A stretch of 8,776 bases of DNA from NCBI GenBank assembly GCA_938007945.1, contig CALLME010000063.1, positions 1 to 8,776 on the forward strand. The letters run 5' to 3'. The position numbers and the translations under genes are program-made. Below are positions 1 to 6,274 of the stretch, piece by piece. This DNA is from an uncultured Caulobacterales bacterium. Lineage in GTDB: Bacteria; Pseudomonadota; Alphaproteobacteria; Caulobacterales; Maricaulaceae. Positions within the stretch are counted from its first letter, which is position 1, and the number at the start of each line of letters is the position of its first letter. The notes under the pieces are model-generated. The model had not been told where the DNA came from. It did no database searches and worked only from the letters and a program-made list of their open reading frames with translations.

Positions 1-1
1 T

Positions 2-331
2 ACAATCGCAGCCCTTACAGCGTCTATCGCAGCTACGTCTACAACCGCTTACGCCGGTGACACATTCAAAGCGTCATTTAACTATGACAAATCCGCAAGC
101 GCAGAGGTCAATCTTAAGTCCTTCAAAACAGCTGCGGCGAAAGCTTGTGAGCATCAAGCAGTTACGGCGGGTTTCCGCAAAACAGACAGCACAAATTATC
201 TCGTTCGCAAGTGCCAGCGTCAGCTGCTCAAGAACGCCGTCAAAGGTACAAATGACCGTGTTCTGATGAGCCTTTATCGGGATGAGACTAACGGCACGAA
301 AACAATACAGCTTGCAATGAACACAAAGTAA
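2..331 (+). CDS. Small exported protein, UrcA-like (5' end outside window)
   Basis: The reading frame is open from the left edge and gives 109 residues ending in TAA. The first 18 visible residues are rich in Ala, Thr and Ser and end in AYA before GDTF. This is a typical signal peptidase I site, so only the start of a signal peptide is missing and the mature protein would be about 91 residues, exported to the periplasm or beyond. The mature part has two cysteines, at visible residues 49 (AAAKACE) and 71 (RKCQRQLLKNAV), which could form a disulfide. The pattern of an Ala-rich helix ending in Cys, a variable stretch, then Cys and an amphipathic helix resembles the UrcA family of small alphaproteobacterial secreted proteins, whose function is poorly known. 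The family call is tentative because no close match can be verified here. Two terminator hairpins follow the stop. A shorter overlapping frame starting at 57 is a shadow. Confidence 0.6.
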   Translation, partial: TIAALTASIAATSTTAYAGDTFKASFNYDKSASAEVNLKSFKTAAAKACEHQAVTAGFRKTDSTNYLVRKCQRQLLKNAVKGTNDRVLMSLYRDETNGTKTIQLAMNTK

Positions 332-343
332 GCGTCTTGGAAT

Positions 344-381
344 CTGTCAGTTTTTAAACCTCAGAAACTTTTAGCTGACAG
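344..381. repeat. Inverted repeat CTGTCAG / CTGACAG
   Basis: CTGTCAG at 344-350 pairs perfectly with CTGACAG at 375-381 across a 24-nt A/T-rich spacer. It lies just after the stop of the exported-protein gene and just before the first terminator hairpin. It could extend the 3' UTR structure or be chance; the spacer is long for a stable hairpin. Confidence 0.35.
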
Positions 382-382
382 C

Positions 383-413
383 GACCTCTCCTAGCAATAG
401 GAGGGGTCATTTT
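383..413 (+). terminator. Intrinsic terminator 1 after the exported-protein gene
   Basis: A 10-bp stem (383-392 with 399-408) contains one T-G pair, closes a 6-nt loop AGCAAT, and is followed by ATTTT. It begins 51 nt after the TAA at 329-331. On the opposite strand there is no T-run after the stem, so it looks directional for the plus strand. Confidence 0.75.
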
Positions 414-464
414 CGCGTTTTGCAGGCCTCGCGTGTCAGCGCCCTGCGGAACGCGTTTTATTTT
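414..464 (+). terminator. Intrinsic terminator 2, overlapping the 3' end of the SDR gene
   Basis: A 13-bp stem pairs 414-426 (begins CGCGTT) with 443-455 (ends AACGCG). Positions 420-421 pair with 448-449 as two G-U pairs. The inner part of the loop can add a 3-bp GCG/CGC stem (431-433 with 440-442). The stem is followed at once by TTTTATTTT (456-464). In the minus-strand transcript the two G-U pairs become A-C mismatches and A-rich sequence follows, so it serves the plus strand. Its T-run covers the stop codon of the convergent SDR gene, giving a backup to terminator 1 against read-through into that gene. Confidence 0.75.
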
Positions 465-1195
465 GATTTAAAGTAGGATGTGTCACGGAAATTGACGCGC
501 TGATCGTTAAGCGCGTAGCTCGGTGATAGCATTTCAAAGACAAGCTCTGCCACGTCAGAGGGCTCTGGTAGGTTTTTCGGGTCCTCGCCTGGCATAGCTT
601 TGGCGCGCATCGCTGTCCGTACGGCCCCCGGGTTGAGGAGGTTGGCCTTTACAGATGTCACATCAATCTCTTTCGCCCAGCAACTGACATAAGCTTCGAG
701 CGCAGCCTTTGACGCGGCATAAGCACTCCAATAGGCACGGTGAGTTTGCGCGACGCCCGAGGTCATGAAGAGTGCGCGTCCCGCTGGGGCAGCCCGCAGC
801 AACGGGTCAAGCGCACGGATAAGACGGTAATTCGCCGTCATGTTCACCGCAAAAACACCGTCAAAGGTTTTGGGCTCAATCTGTTGCGCTGGCATAATAT
901 CGCCGAGCAGTCCAGCATTGGCGAATAGCCCGTCGAGACGCCCCCAACGCTCATGGATAATCGCCGCAAGTTGGTCGAGCCCGTCAGGTGTTTTCAAATC
1001 CATCGGGACAAGTGTGGCCTCTGAACCAGCCGCTTTAACAGCGTCATCAAGATCTTCGAGGCCGCCTTGTGTACGGGCAATGGCGATAATATGTGCGCCC
1101 GCTTTGGCAAGCCGCACGGCAGAGGCGTAACCAATACCGCGCGATGCGCCTGTCACCAAAATGACATGACCCTTAAGAGGTTTTTGCTCTGACAT
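458..1195 (-). CDS. SDR family NAD(P)-dependent oxidoreductase (purF-linked)
   Basis: A complete 245-residue short-chain dehydrogenase/reductase of the classical subfamily, cytosolic, with a single Rossmann fold. Visible motifs are the cofactor loop TGASRGIG at 15-22, Arg41 at the end of strand beta-2 (ARTQGGLE, which favours NADPH), the adenine-site Asp66 in PMDL, NAG at 93-95, and the full catalytic tetrad Asn118, Ser146, Tyr159 and Lys163 (YAASK). PG follows at 189-190. The substrate cannot be read from sequence. The ARTQGGLEDLDD segment resembles SDRs that commonly sit next to purF in alphaproteobacteria. It is the last gene of the radA-cvpA-purF unit, starting 22 nt after the purF stop with ATG and a weak AGAG ribosome site. 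No U-tract terminator for this strand is visible after its stop. Confidence 0.93.
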   Translation of the reverse strand: MSEQKPLKGHVILVTGASRGIGYASAVRLAKAGAHIIAIARTQGGLEDLDDAVKAAGSEATLVPMDLKTPDGLDQLAAIIHERWGRLDGLFANAGLLGDIMPAQQIEPKTFDGVFAVNMTANYRLIRALDPLLRAAPAGRALFMTSGVAQTHRAYWSAYAASKAALEAYVSCWAKEIDVTSVKANLLNPGAVRTAMRAKAMPGEDPKNLPEPSDVAELVFEMLSPSYALNDQRVNFRDTSYFKSK

Positions 1196-1217
1196 TTTAT
1201 TCTCTGGTCGTTAGAGT

Positions 1218-2753
1218 TTAGGCGACTTCAACAAGGAAGGAGAGCTGCTTAGTGCCGTCCGCCATTTCGCGGTCGCGGTCCACAAGCGGTGTCGGATAAT
1301 GGCCCGTAAAGCAGTGATCCGTGTATTGGGGCACCTCTTGGTTGCGAATATCAATGCCCATAGCCCAGTAAAGTCCTTCGATGGAGAGGAAGCCCAGACT
1401 ATCGACTTCCAGCATTTCTCGCATAGCCTCTAGGCTATAATTCGCGGCGATGAGCTTTTCTTTATTGGGCATATCTATGCCGTAATGATCTGGAAATTTA
1501 ATCGGTGGAGAGGCGGAGCGGAAGTGCACTTCTTTCGCACCTGCCGCTTTAATCATGCGCACAATCTTGGTTGAGGTCGTGCCGCGCACGATGGAGTCGT
1601 CCACGAGCAGCACGCGCTTGCCTTCAATCATGGCGCGATTGGCGGAGTGTTTAAGGCGCACACCCATATCGCGGATTTGTTGTGTCGGTTGAATGAAGGT
1701 ACGGCCGACATAGTGATTACGAATAATTCCAAGCTCAAAGGGAATGCCTGTTTCCTGCGCAAATCCGATGGCGGCGGGGACACCGCTGTCGGGTACGGGA
1801 ATAATGACGTCTACATCGGCAGGTGTTTCTTCGGCCAAGCGTTGCCCCATACGTTTGCGCACATTGTAAACGCTCTTGCCGCCCACAATGCTGTCTGGAC
1901 GCGCAAAATAGACAAATTCAAAGACACAAGGTCTCGGTTCGACTTCGGGGAAGGCGCGGAAAGAGCGAATGCCGTCGGCATTAATCGCCACAACTTCACC
2001 TGGTTCAACTTCGCGAATAAATTCAGCATCAATCATATCAAAAGCGCATGTCTCTGACGCGAGAACATAGCTATCACCTAGACGTCCTAAGAGTAGTGGG
2101 CGAATACCGAGACGGTCCCGCGCGCCAATCAGTGTATTATCGGTCAGCCCAACAAAGGCGTAGCCGCCGTCAATTTGGCGCAGCGCATTGACAAAACGGT
2201 CAATAAATTCTCCGCCGCGCGCCCGCGCAATCAAGTGAATAAGCACTTCTGTATCAGAGGTGCTTTGGAAAAGTGCGCCGGCTTCGACGAGTTGCTCACG
2301 CACCGTATAGGCATTGGTAATATGACCATTATGAGCCAGCGCAAAACCGCCTGAATGGAGCATAGAAAAGAGCGGTTGAACGTTACGCAACACGGTTTGT
2401 CCAGCTGTCGAATAACGGACATGTCCAATCGACATATAACCTTTAAGGCGTTCTGACGGGTCATCGCCCGTGAAATTATCACCAACAAGACCGAGATGGC
2501 GTTCTGTGTGAAATTTTTCGCCGTCATAGCTTGCGATACCGCAGGCTTCTTGTCCGCGGTGTTGCAAGGCATGGAGCCCAAGTGCTGTGAGCGACGCCGC
2601 ATTATCCATGCCGAAAATACCAAAAACACCGCACTCTTCACGAATTTTGTCAGCTTGAGCATCAAAGTCGAGGGTGAGGGGCGTGTCATCCATAGAGTCA
2701 GAATTCTGGCCAAGGTCTTGGCATGCAGACAAAGGTGTCGTCGCTTTACTCAT
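1218..2753 (-). CDS. purF: Amidophosphoribosyltransferase (glutamine PRPP amidotransferase)
   Basis: Converts PRPP and glutamine to 5-phosphoribosylamine, the first committed step of de novo purine synthesis, in the cytosol. With the start at 2753 it has 511 residues. The N-terminal Ntn glutaminase domain has REECGVFG with nucleophile Cys41, HALQHRGQE at 61-69, GHVRYST (Arg113) and AHNGHITN at 140-147. The C-terminal phosphoribosyltransferase domain has PVPDSG and the PRPP loop VLLVDDSIVRGTTS at 381-394. The start is chosen because GAGG stands 6 nt upstream; the frame is open up to 2846 and an ATG at 2693 would leave a 20-residue leader. In either case Cys41 must be exposed by removing a propeptide. 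The Fe-S ligands of the Bacillus-type enzyme are mostly missing: Asp422 replaces Cys in the FPDHYGID segment, and only one Cys (481) remains in the C-terminal HCFTG segment. Confidence 0.96.
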   Translation of the reverse strand: MSKATTPLSACQDLGQNSDSMDDTPLTLDFDAQADKIREECGVFGIFGMDNAASLTALGLHALQHRGQEACGIASYDGEKFHTERHLGLVGDNFTGDDPSERLKGYMSIGHVRYSTAGQTVLRNVQPLFSMLHSGGFALAHNGHITNAYTVREQLVEAGALFQSTSDTEVLIHLIARARGGEFIDRFVNALRQIDGGYAFVGLTDNTLIGARDRLGIRPLLLGRLGDSYVLASETCAFDMIDAEFIREVEPGEVVAINADGIRSFRAFPEVEPRPCVFEFVYFARPDSIVGGKSVYNVRKRMGQRLAEETPADVDVIIPVPDSGVPAAIGFAQETGIPFELGIIRNHYVGRTFIQPTQQIRDMGVRLKHSANRAMIEGKRVLLVDDSIVRGTTSTKIVRMIKAAGAKEVHFRSASPPIKFPDHYGIDMPNKEKLIAANYSLEAMREMLEVDSLGFLSIEGLYWAMGIDIRNQEVPQYTDHCFTGHYPTPLVDRDREMADGTKQLSFLVEVA

Positions 2754-2894
2754 ATCAGGCCTCATAAATAGCCGTGAAAGACTCATGCGTGAGTCTAAGG
2801 ATGTGCCGCTCATATGGGACAGACAGGAAGGAGAGTCTAGGGGCAAGCCTGTCTTTGTCGGGCCGAGATCCAGTTTTCATACAGCCCCCTAACA
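2754..2894 (-). other. Structured leader between cvpA and purF
   Basis: This 141-nt gap is unusually long for an operon whose other gaps are 17 and 22 nt. It contains a perfect 7-bp hairpin AGACTCA/TGAGTCT with a 4-nt loop (2779-2796). It also has a longer-range stem AGACAGG/CCTGTCT (2821-2827 with 2848-2854, 20-nt loop), which can be extended by GAC/GTC past a 2-nt bulge. In the minus-strand transcript the first hairpin is followed by only TTTC, so it is not a clear terminator. It ends about 15 nt before the purF Shine-Dalgarno site. It may hold an internal promoter, an attenuator or a processing site. It matches no riboswitch class that I recognise. Confidence 0.45.
2760..2763 (-). promoter_or_regulatory. 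Ribosome binding site that sets the purF start
   Basis: Read on the minus strand, GAGG stands 6 nt before the ATG at 2753-2751. The alternative ATG at 2693 is preceded by GACTCT with no Shine-Dalgarno sequence, and the far upstream in-frame starts run through the leader hairpins. This favours the 511-residue PurF. Confidence 0.6.
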
Positions 2895-3575
2895 TTAGAG
2901 CTTGTTCATCTCATCTGCGATTTTTCCGAGATCTTCGCCCTTACGAAGACGGTCTGCGAGCGTTTCCATGCGTGAGAAAGGCAAGGCACGTATGCCGTCA
3001 CCAATCCGCTCTAGCAGAGGGAAAAAGACGGAGCCCTGAAATACTTTTGGAAGTTCAGGTTCACGATCCGAGAAGGCGTCGCGAATAGATTGCGGCGCTT
3101 TCTCAAGCATTTCTTCGGTAATTTCAGTGCCACCACTTTTAATCTCGTCTCGGAAATCTTGGGCCGCTTTGGCTTCACGGTAGGAGGCTGTGAAGACCAT
3201 TGTTGCGAGAGCGCAAACGAGCAGCCCGCGCGCCACACCAAAGGCCGCGCCGAACAGGCGGTCAAGAAAGCCCACGTCTTTTCCACGCAAGTTCTTCACT
3301 ACGCCTGAAAAGGCAAAGACAAGTAAGATGTAAAATACCGCAAATCCACCAAGTCCAAGCGCGCCGTCCGCGAGCCAATTTGGCGAAATCAGCTCACGTG
3401 CTTCAAAGCGAAAGCGTCCAAAGAGCCAGAGCGCAATCAGGGCGGCAATTGTCAGCGCAGCGATAGAAATAAGCTCGCGAAATAAGCCACGCCCTGCGGC
3501 CATCATCAAGGAAATAAGAATGACGAGTAGGACGACAATATCAAAGCCCGTAAACGTCCATTGACCAATACTCAC
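2895..3575 (-). CDS. cvpA: CvpA family inner-membrane protein
   Basis: A complete 226-residue member of the CvpA family. The name comes from colicin V production in E. coli, but the family is widespread and there are no colicin genes here; reported roles concern envelope integrity. Four hydrophobic segments are visible at about 12-27, 35-52, 72-94 and 107-130. The two conserved family signatures are present: G-RGL-RE after TM1 (residues 28-34) and LDRLFGAAFGVARG (104-117) leading into TM4. The rest, from about 132, is a charged soluble tail ending in an amphipathic helix. The start is GTG, with AAGAGG 7 nt upstream. It begins 17 nt after radA and precedes purF, the same cvpA-purF pairing seen in E. 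coli, where the two genes form an operon. Confidence 0.92.
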   Translation of the reverse strand: MSIGQWTFTGFDIVVLLVILISLMMAAGRGLFRELISIAALTIAALIALWLFGRFRFEARELISPNWLADGALGLGGFAVFYILLVFAFSGVVKNLRGKDVGFLDRLFGAAFGVARGLLVCALATMVFTASYREAKAAQDFRDEIKSGGTEITEEMLEKAPQSIRDAFSDREPELPKVFQGSVFFPLLERIGDGIRALPFSRMETLADRLRKGEDLGKIADEMNKL

Positions 3576-3582
3576 GATAAGA

Positions 3583-3588
3583 CCTCTT
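3583..3588 (-). promoter_or_regulatory. Ribosome binding site for the GTG start of cvpA
   Basis: AAGAGG on the minus strand lies 7 nt before GTG (3575-3573) and inside the 17-nt radA-cvpA gap. It supports the non-ATG start, which also gives the usual N-terminus directly before TM1. Confidence 0.6.
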
Positions 3589-3592
3589 CATA

Positions 3593-4996
3593 TCAAGCGG
3601 CCCAATTCTGGGACTCAGTTCCGCCTTCTGACGACTGCTCTACACGGTTCACGAGATCGATTAAAGTCTTTATGGAAATAGATGGCAGTGCGCCATTATC
3701 ATTACGGTTCTCTGATTTCCGTGGTGGCGCCGTGATGGCGCGTTTGAAACCCAGTTTGGCAGCTTCTTTCAGGCGGGCATCCGCGCGGCCCACGGCGCGC
3801 ACATCGCCTGAGAGGCTAATCTCGCCAAATATCACCGAATCAGCGGGTAGGGGATAGTCAAAGGCTGAAGAAACCAATGCCGCTGCGACGGCCAAGTCCG
3901 CCGCAGGTTCATTAATGCGTAAGCCTCCCGCAACGTTTAGGTAAACATCCTTGCCCGCAAAGCTGACACCGCAGCGCGCCTCAAGCACGGCGAGCACCAT
4001 GGCAAGGCGTGAGCTATCCCAGCCGACAACCGCGCGGCGCGGCGTGCCGAAAGCGGCAGGGGCAACAAGGGCTTGAATTTCGGTCAGCACAGGGCGCGTG
4101 CCTTCAAGGCCTGCAAATACGGCGGCACCAGAGGAGGTATCTCCGCGTCCATCGAGAAATAGCGCAGACGGATTGGGCACTTCGCAGAGCCCGCTTTCAC
4201 GCATTTCAAATACGCCGATTTCATCTGTCGGGCCAAAGCGGTTCTTATGCGCGCGAAGTATTCTAAATTGATGCGCACGGTCGCCTTCAAAATAGAGTAC
4301 GGCATCTACCATATGTTCAACCACGCGAGGCCCTGCGATTTGTCCATCCTTGGTCACATGGCCGACTAAAATAACGCAGGCCCCTGACTTTTTAGCAAAA
4401 CGTGTGAGTTCTTGCGCGCAAGCCCGCACTTGCGCCACCGTGCCTGGAGCGGCGCCGAGTTGGTCTGTCCAAAGGGTCTGAATGGAATCGATAATTACAA
4501 CGTCAGGCCGTTCCGCCATCAGACCATCCAAAATAGGTCCGAGGGATGTTTCCGCTGCAAGTGAGACGGGAATATCCGCGACCTCTAAACGTTTCGCGCG
4601 GCGGCGCACTTGCCCCACTGATTCTTCGCCAGAGATATAGGCCGTCTTCACTCCACTCGCGGCGAGCTTCCCTGTAGCCTGTAAAAGGAGGGTTGATTTG
4701 CCAATCCCTGGATCGCCGCCGACCAAAAGAGCCGAGCCTGGCACAAGACCCCCACCTGTGACACGGTCAAGCTCGTCTATGCCTGTGACAAGGCGAGGGA
4801 CATCCTTGCTTTCCCCGCCAAGGTCAACAAATTCGAGCGCGCGGGATTTGCGCCGCTTATGTGCAGGCTTCGCGTTTTGTGAGAGCGTTTCTTCGACCAG
4901 CGTATTCCATTCGCCGCAACTATCGCACCGCCCTGCCCATTTCCCATGGACAGTGCCGCAAGACTGACACGTAAAGCAACTCGTAGGTTTGGGCAT
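3593..4996 (-). CDS. radA: DNA repair protein RadA (Sms)
   Basis: A 467-residue RadA, the branch-migration ATPase/helicase-like protein that acts on recombination intermediates. Domains in order: a four-cysteine zinc finger (Cys10, 13, 24, 27; CQSC and CDSC), a RecA-like ATPase with Walker A GDPGIGKST at about 94-102 and Walker B VVIIDS with Asp170, the RadA-specific KNRFG motif at 251-255, and a C-terminal Lon-protease-like domain (about 290-467) that serves as a scaffold, with GEISLSGDVRAVGR at 391-404. The length is normal for the family. The ATG at 4996 is preferred because GGAGAG stands 4 nt upstream and MPKPTSCFTC matches the family N-terminus; an in-frame TTG at 5023 would add nine residues containing that ribosome site. 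It is the first gene of the radA-cvpA-purF-SDR unit. Confidence 0.96.
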   Translation of the reverse strand: MPKPTSCFTCQSCGTVHGKWAGRCDSCGEWNTLVEETLSQNAKPAHKRRKSRALEFVDLGGESKDVPRLVTGIDELDRVTGGGLVPGSALLVGGDPGIGKSTLLLQATGKLAASGVKTAYISGEESVGQVRRRAKRLEVADIPVSLAAETSLGPILDGLMAERPDVVIIDSIQTLWTDQLGAAPGTVAQVRACAQELTRFAKKSGACVILVGHVTKDGQIAGPRVVEHMVDAVLYFEGDRAHQFRILRAHKNRFGPTDEIGVFEMRESGLCEVPNPSALFLDGRGDTSSGAAVFAGLEGTRPVLTEIQALVAPAAFGTPRRAVVGWDSSRLAMVLAVLEARCGVSFAGKDVYLNVAGGLRINEPAADLAVAAALVSSAFDYPLPADSVIFGEISLSGDVRAVGRADARLKEAAKLGFKRAITAPPRKSENRNDNGALPSISIKTLIDLVNRVEQSSEGGTESQNWAA

Positions 4997-5000
4997 ATCG

Positions 5001-5006
5001 CTCTCC
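5001..5006 (-). promoter_or_regulatory. Ribosome binding site that sets the radA start
   Basis: GGAGAG on the minus strand, with its GGAG core 6 nt before the ATG at 4996-4994. This excludes the upstream in-frame TTG at 5023. Confidence 0.65.
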
Positions 5007-5007
5007 G

Positions 5008-5058
5008 AATAAGATAAGAACAATTGCAGAACATGATGTGAATGTCAATTATCTTATT
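5008..5058. repeat. Perfect 10-bp inverted repeat flanking the radA promoter candidate
   Basis: AATAAGATAA at 5008-5017 is the exact reverse complement of TTATCTTATT at 5049-5058, with a 31-nt spacer. The spacer holds both candidate promoter boxes. The repeat is A/T-rich, so chance is possible, but the symmetry around the -35/-10 region could mark a pair of operator half-sites. Confidence 0.45.
5020..5048 (-). promoter_or_regulatory. Candidate sigma-70-type promoter for the radA unit
   Basis: A consensus -35 TTGACA lies on the minus strand at 5048-5043. At a 17-nt spacing the -10 is AATTGT (5025-5020), which matches only three of six consensus positions. It sits in the only gap upstream of radA, inside the spacer of a 10-bp inverted repeat. 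The -35 is convincing and the -10 is weak. Confidence 0.4.
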
Positions 5059-5080
5059 TGCAGTTGTTTTGGCTGCAAAT
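5056..5080. repeat. Perfect 8-bp inverted repeat after the AGE gene
   Basis: ATTTGCAG at 5056-5063 pairs with CTGCAAAT at 5073-5080 around a 9-nt spacer. On the minus strand it begins 8 nt after the TAA of the epimerase gene, where a terminator would be expected, but no U-run follows in that direction. A third copy of TTGCAG is at 5024-5029. It could be a 3' end stabilising hairpin or a dyad protein site upstream of the radA -35. Confidence 0.45.
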
Positions 5081-5087
5081 CTACAGA

Positions 5088-6272
5088 TTACTTCACAGAC
5101 AATACGTCCCAACAGGCGCCCATAGTGTGGTAATCTGTTTTGCCGAGGGGGGATTTCTCATGACTTGTTTTAGTGCCGTCGCGGTTAAGCCCTCGAAACC
5201 AAGCGCCGTGTTTGTGGTCAATCATATGATCCCAACACCAGCGCCAAATCCGGTTATAGTCGTCTAAATATGTTGGCTCGCCTGTGACGCGGTAAAGACG
5301 CCATGCTGTCGCGAAAGTTTCAGACTGCACCCAGAAATATTTCTCTGCCGCGCAATATGATCCGTCTGGTGCAACGCCGTAGACAATACCGCCATATGTC
5401 TCGTCCCATCCAGTATCGATGGCTTCGTCATATTGTGATTTTGCTTTGGACACCCATTTATTGTCAGGGCGGTGTTCATTGAGAATAAGTAGAAGCTTTG
5501 CCCATTCTGTTTGATGGCCAGGCTGAAACCCCCAAGGCTTATACCGGTCATTGGGCTTGTCGATATTATAGGTCATATCGACGTTCCAATCGGCGTCGTA
5601 ATGCTCCCAAATCTGTCCGCCTGATTGATCGGCGAGATTAAAACAAAATTTCTTGGCAAGCGCTTCTGCGCGGTCAAGATAGCGCGAACTTTGTGTCGCT
5701 TTCCACGCTTCAAGCAGCGCTTCGCACATATGCATATTAGCATTTTGCCCGCGGTAAGGTGACACCCATGTCAGCGTGTCGTCGCGCTCATCATTATAAG
5801 CGCCAGCCTCCGCGTCCCAAAAATAGTCTTCCATAAAGGTGAAGGTTTCTTCGAGCACATCTTCGCCGCTGGCTATACCAGCGCGTAGGCAAGAGGCGGC
5901 GGCGAGAATAACAAAAGCATGACCATAGGCCATCACGCGGGGATCAGTGATGACGCCGTCCTCAATTAGCCATGCATAGTGACCATTGGCTTGTCTATGC
6001 GTGCCCGTTAGAAAGTCCAGTCCCCGTTCGGCCCATTCGCAGTGCTGAGCTTCGCCGTAAAGGCGGGCGGCAACGGCATAGTTAAATGTATATCTGGCTG
6101 AGCCCACAAGCTGTCTAGCGCCCGGATCAAAACACGTTCCGTCATCTAAAAAGCAGCCGTAGAATCCACCATCTGGCGCTATCACGCGTGGCGCGTAAAA
6201 ATCTAGCGTAGCGTGAATATGGGAGTTCAAAAACGCGGGGTCTTGAAAATCGGGATAGTAATTTGATGCCAC
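5088..6272 (-). CDS. AGE family sugar epimerase/isomerase (mannose-isomerase-like)
   Basis: A complete 394-residue member of the N-acylglucosamine 2-epimerase superfamily, which folds as an (alpha/alpha)6 barrel and interconverts sugar epimers or aldose and ketose. No signal peptide is seen, so it is cytosolic. The expected active-site residues are present: Arg60 (GSARYTF), His181 (NANMHMCEALLEAW), His253 and Glu256 (PGHQTEWAKLL) and His382 (DYHTM). Their order and spacing fit the YihS/mannose isomerase branch, where an Arg and three His near 55, 176, 248 and 383 line the site. Aldose-ketose isomerisation of a mannose-like sugar is therefore more likely than N-acylglucosamine epimerisation, but the substrate is not proven. 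The start is GTG, only 2 nt after the transporter stop (TAA-TC-GTG), with AGG as a weak ribosome site inside the upstream gene, so translation is probably coupled. Confidence 0.88.
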   Translation of the reverse strand: MASNYYPDFQDPAFLNSHIHATLDFYAPRVIAPDGGFYGCFLDDGTCFDPGARQLVGSARYTFNYAVAARLYGEAQHCEWAERGLDFLTGTHRQANGHYAWLIEDGVITDPRVMAYGHAFVILAAASCLRAGIASGEDVLEETFTFMEDYFWDAEAGAYNDERDDTLTWVSPYRGQNANMHMCEALLEAWKATQSSRYLDRAEALAKKFCFNLADQSGGQIWEHYDADWNVDMTYNIDKPNDRYKPWGFQPGHQTEWAKLLLILNEHRPDNKWVSKAKSQYDEAIDTGWDETYGGIVYGVAPDGSYCAAEKYFWVQSETFATAWRLYRVTGEPTYLDDYNRIWRWCWDHMIDHKHGAWFRGLNRDGTKTSHEKSPLGKTDYHTMGACWDVLSVK

Positions 6273-6274
6273 GA

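Noticed and set aside
57..266. Plus-strand open frame inside the left-edge gene
   Set aside because: It overlaps the exported-protein frame in another phase. The exported frame has a signal-peptide end, a cleavage site and terminators after it, while this one has no family features.
1647..2057. 136-codon open frame on the plus strand opposite purF
   Set aside because: It is antisense to the conserved catalytic domain of PurF, has no recognisable motif, and is best explained as a shadow frame.
2754..2846. N-terminal extension of PurF to an upstream start
   Set aside because: The extension is translated from the leader hairpins, resembles no PurF sequence, and the only good ribosome site (GAGG at 2760-2763) points to the ATG at 2753.
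2674..3088. Plus-strand open frames across the cvpA-purF gap
   Set aside because: They cross the ends of two well-supported minus-strand genes and show no domain or ribosome site.
2895..3575. Bacteriocin (colicin V) system suggested by the CvpA name
   Set aside because: CvpA is a widespread membrane protein. No precursor peptide, ABC exporter or immunity gene is present.
4997..5023. TTG start adding nine residues to RadA
   Set aside because: The added codons contain the GGAGAG ribosome site of the ATG at 4996, and RadA proteins begin just before the zinc finger.
5056..5080. Intrinsic terminator for the AGE gene
   Set aside because: The 8-bp stem is well placed, but the minus strand continues with AAGATAATT and not a U-run, so it is listed as an inverted repeat only.
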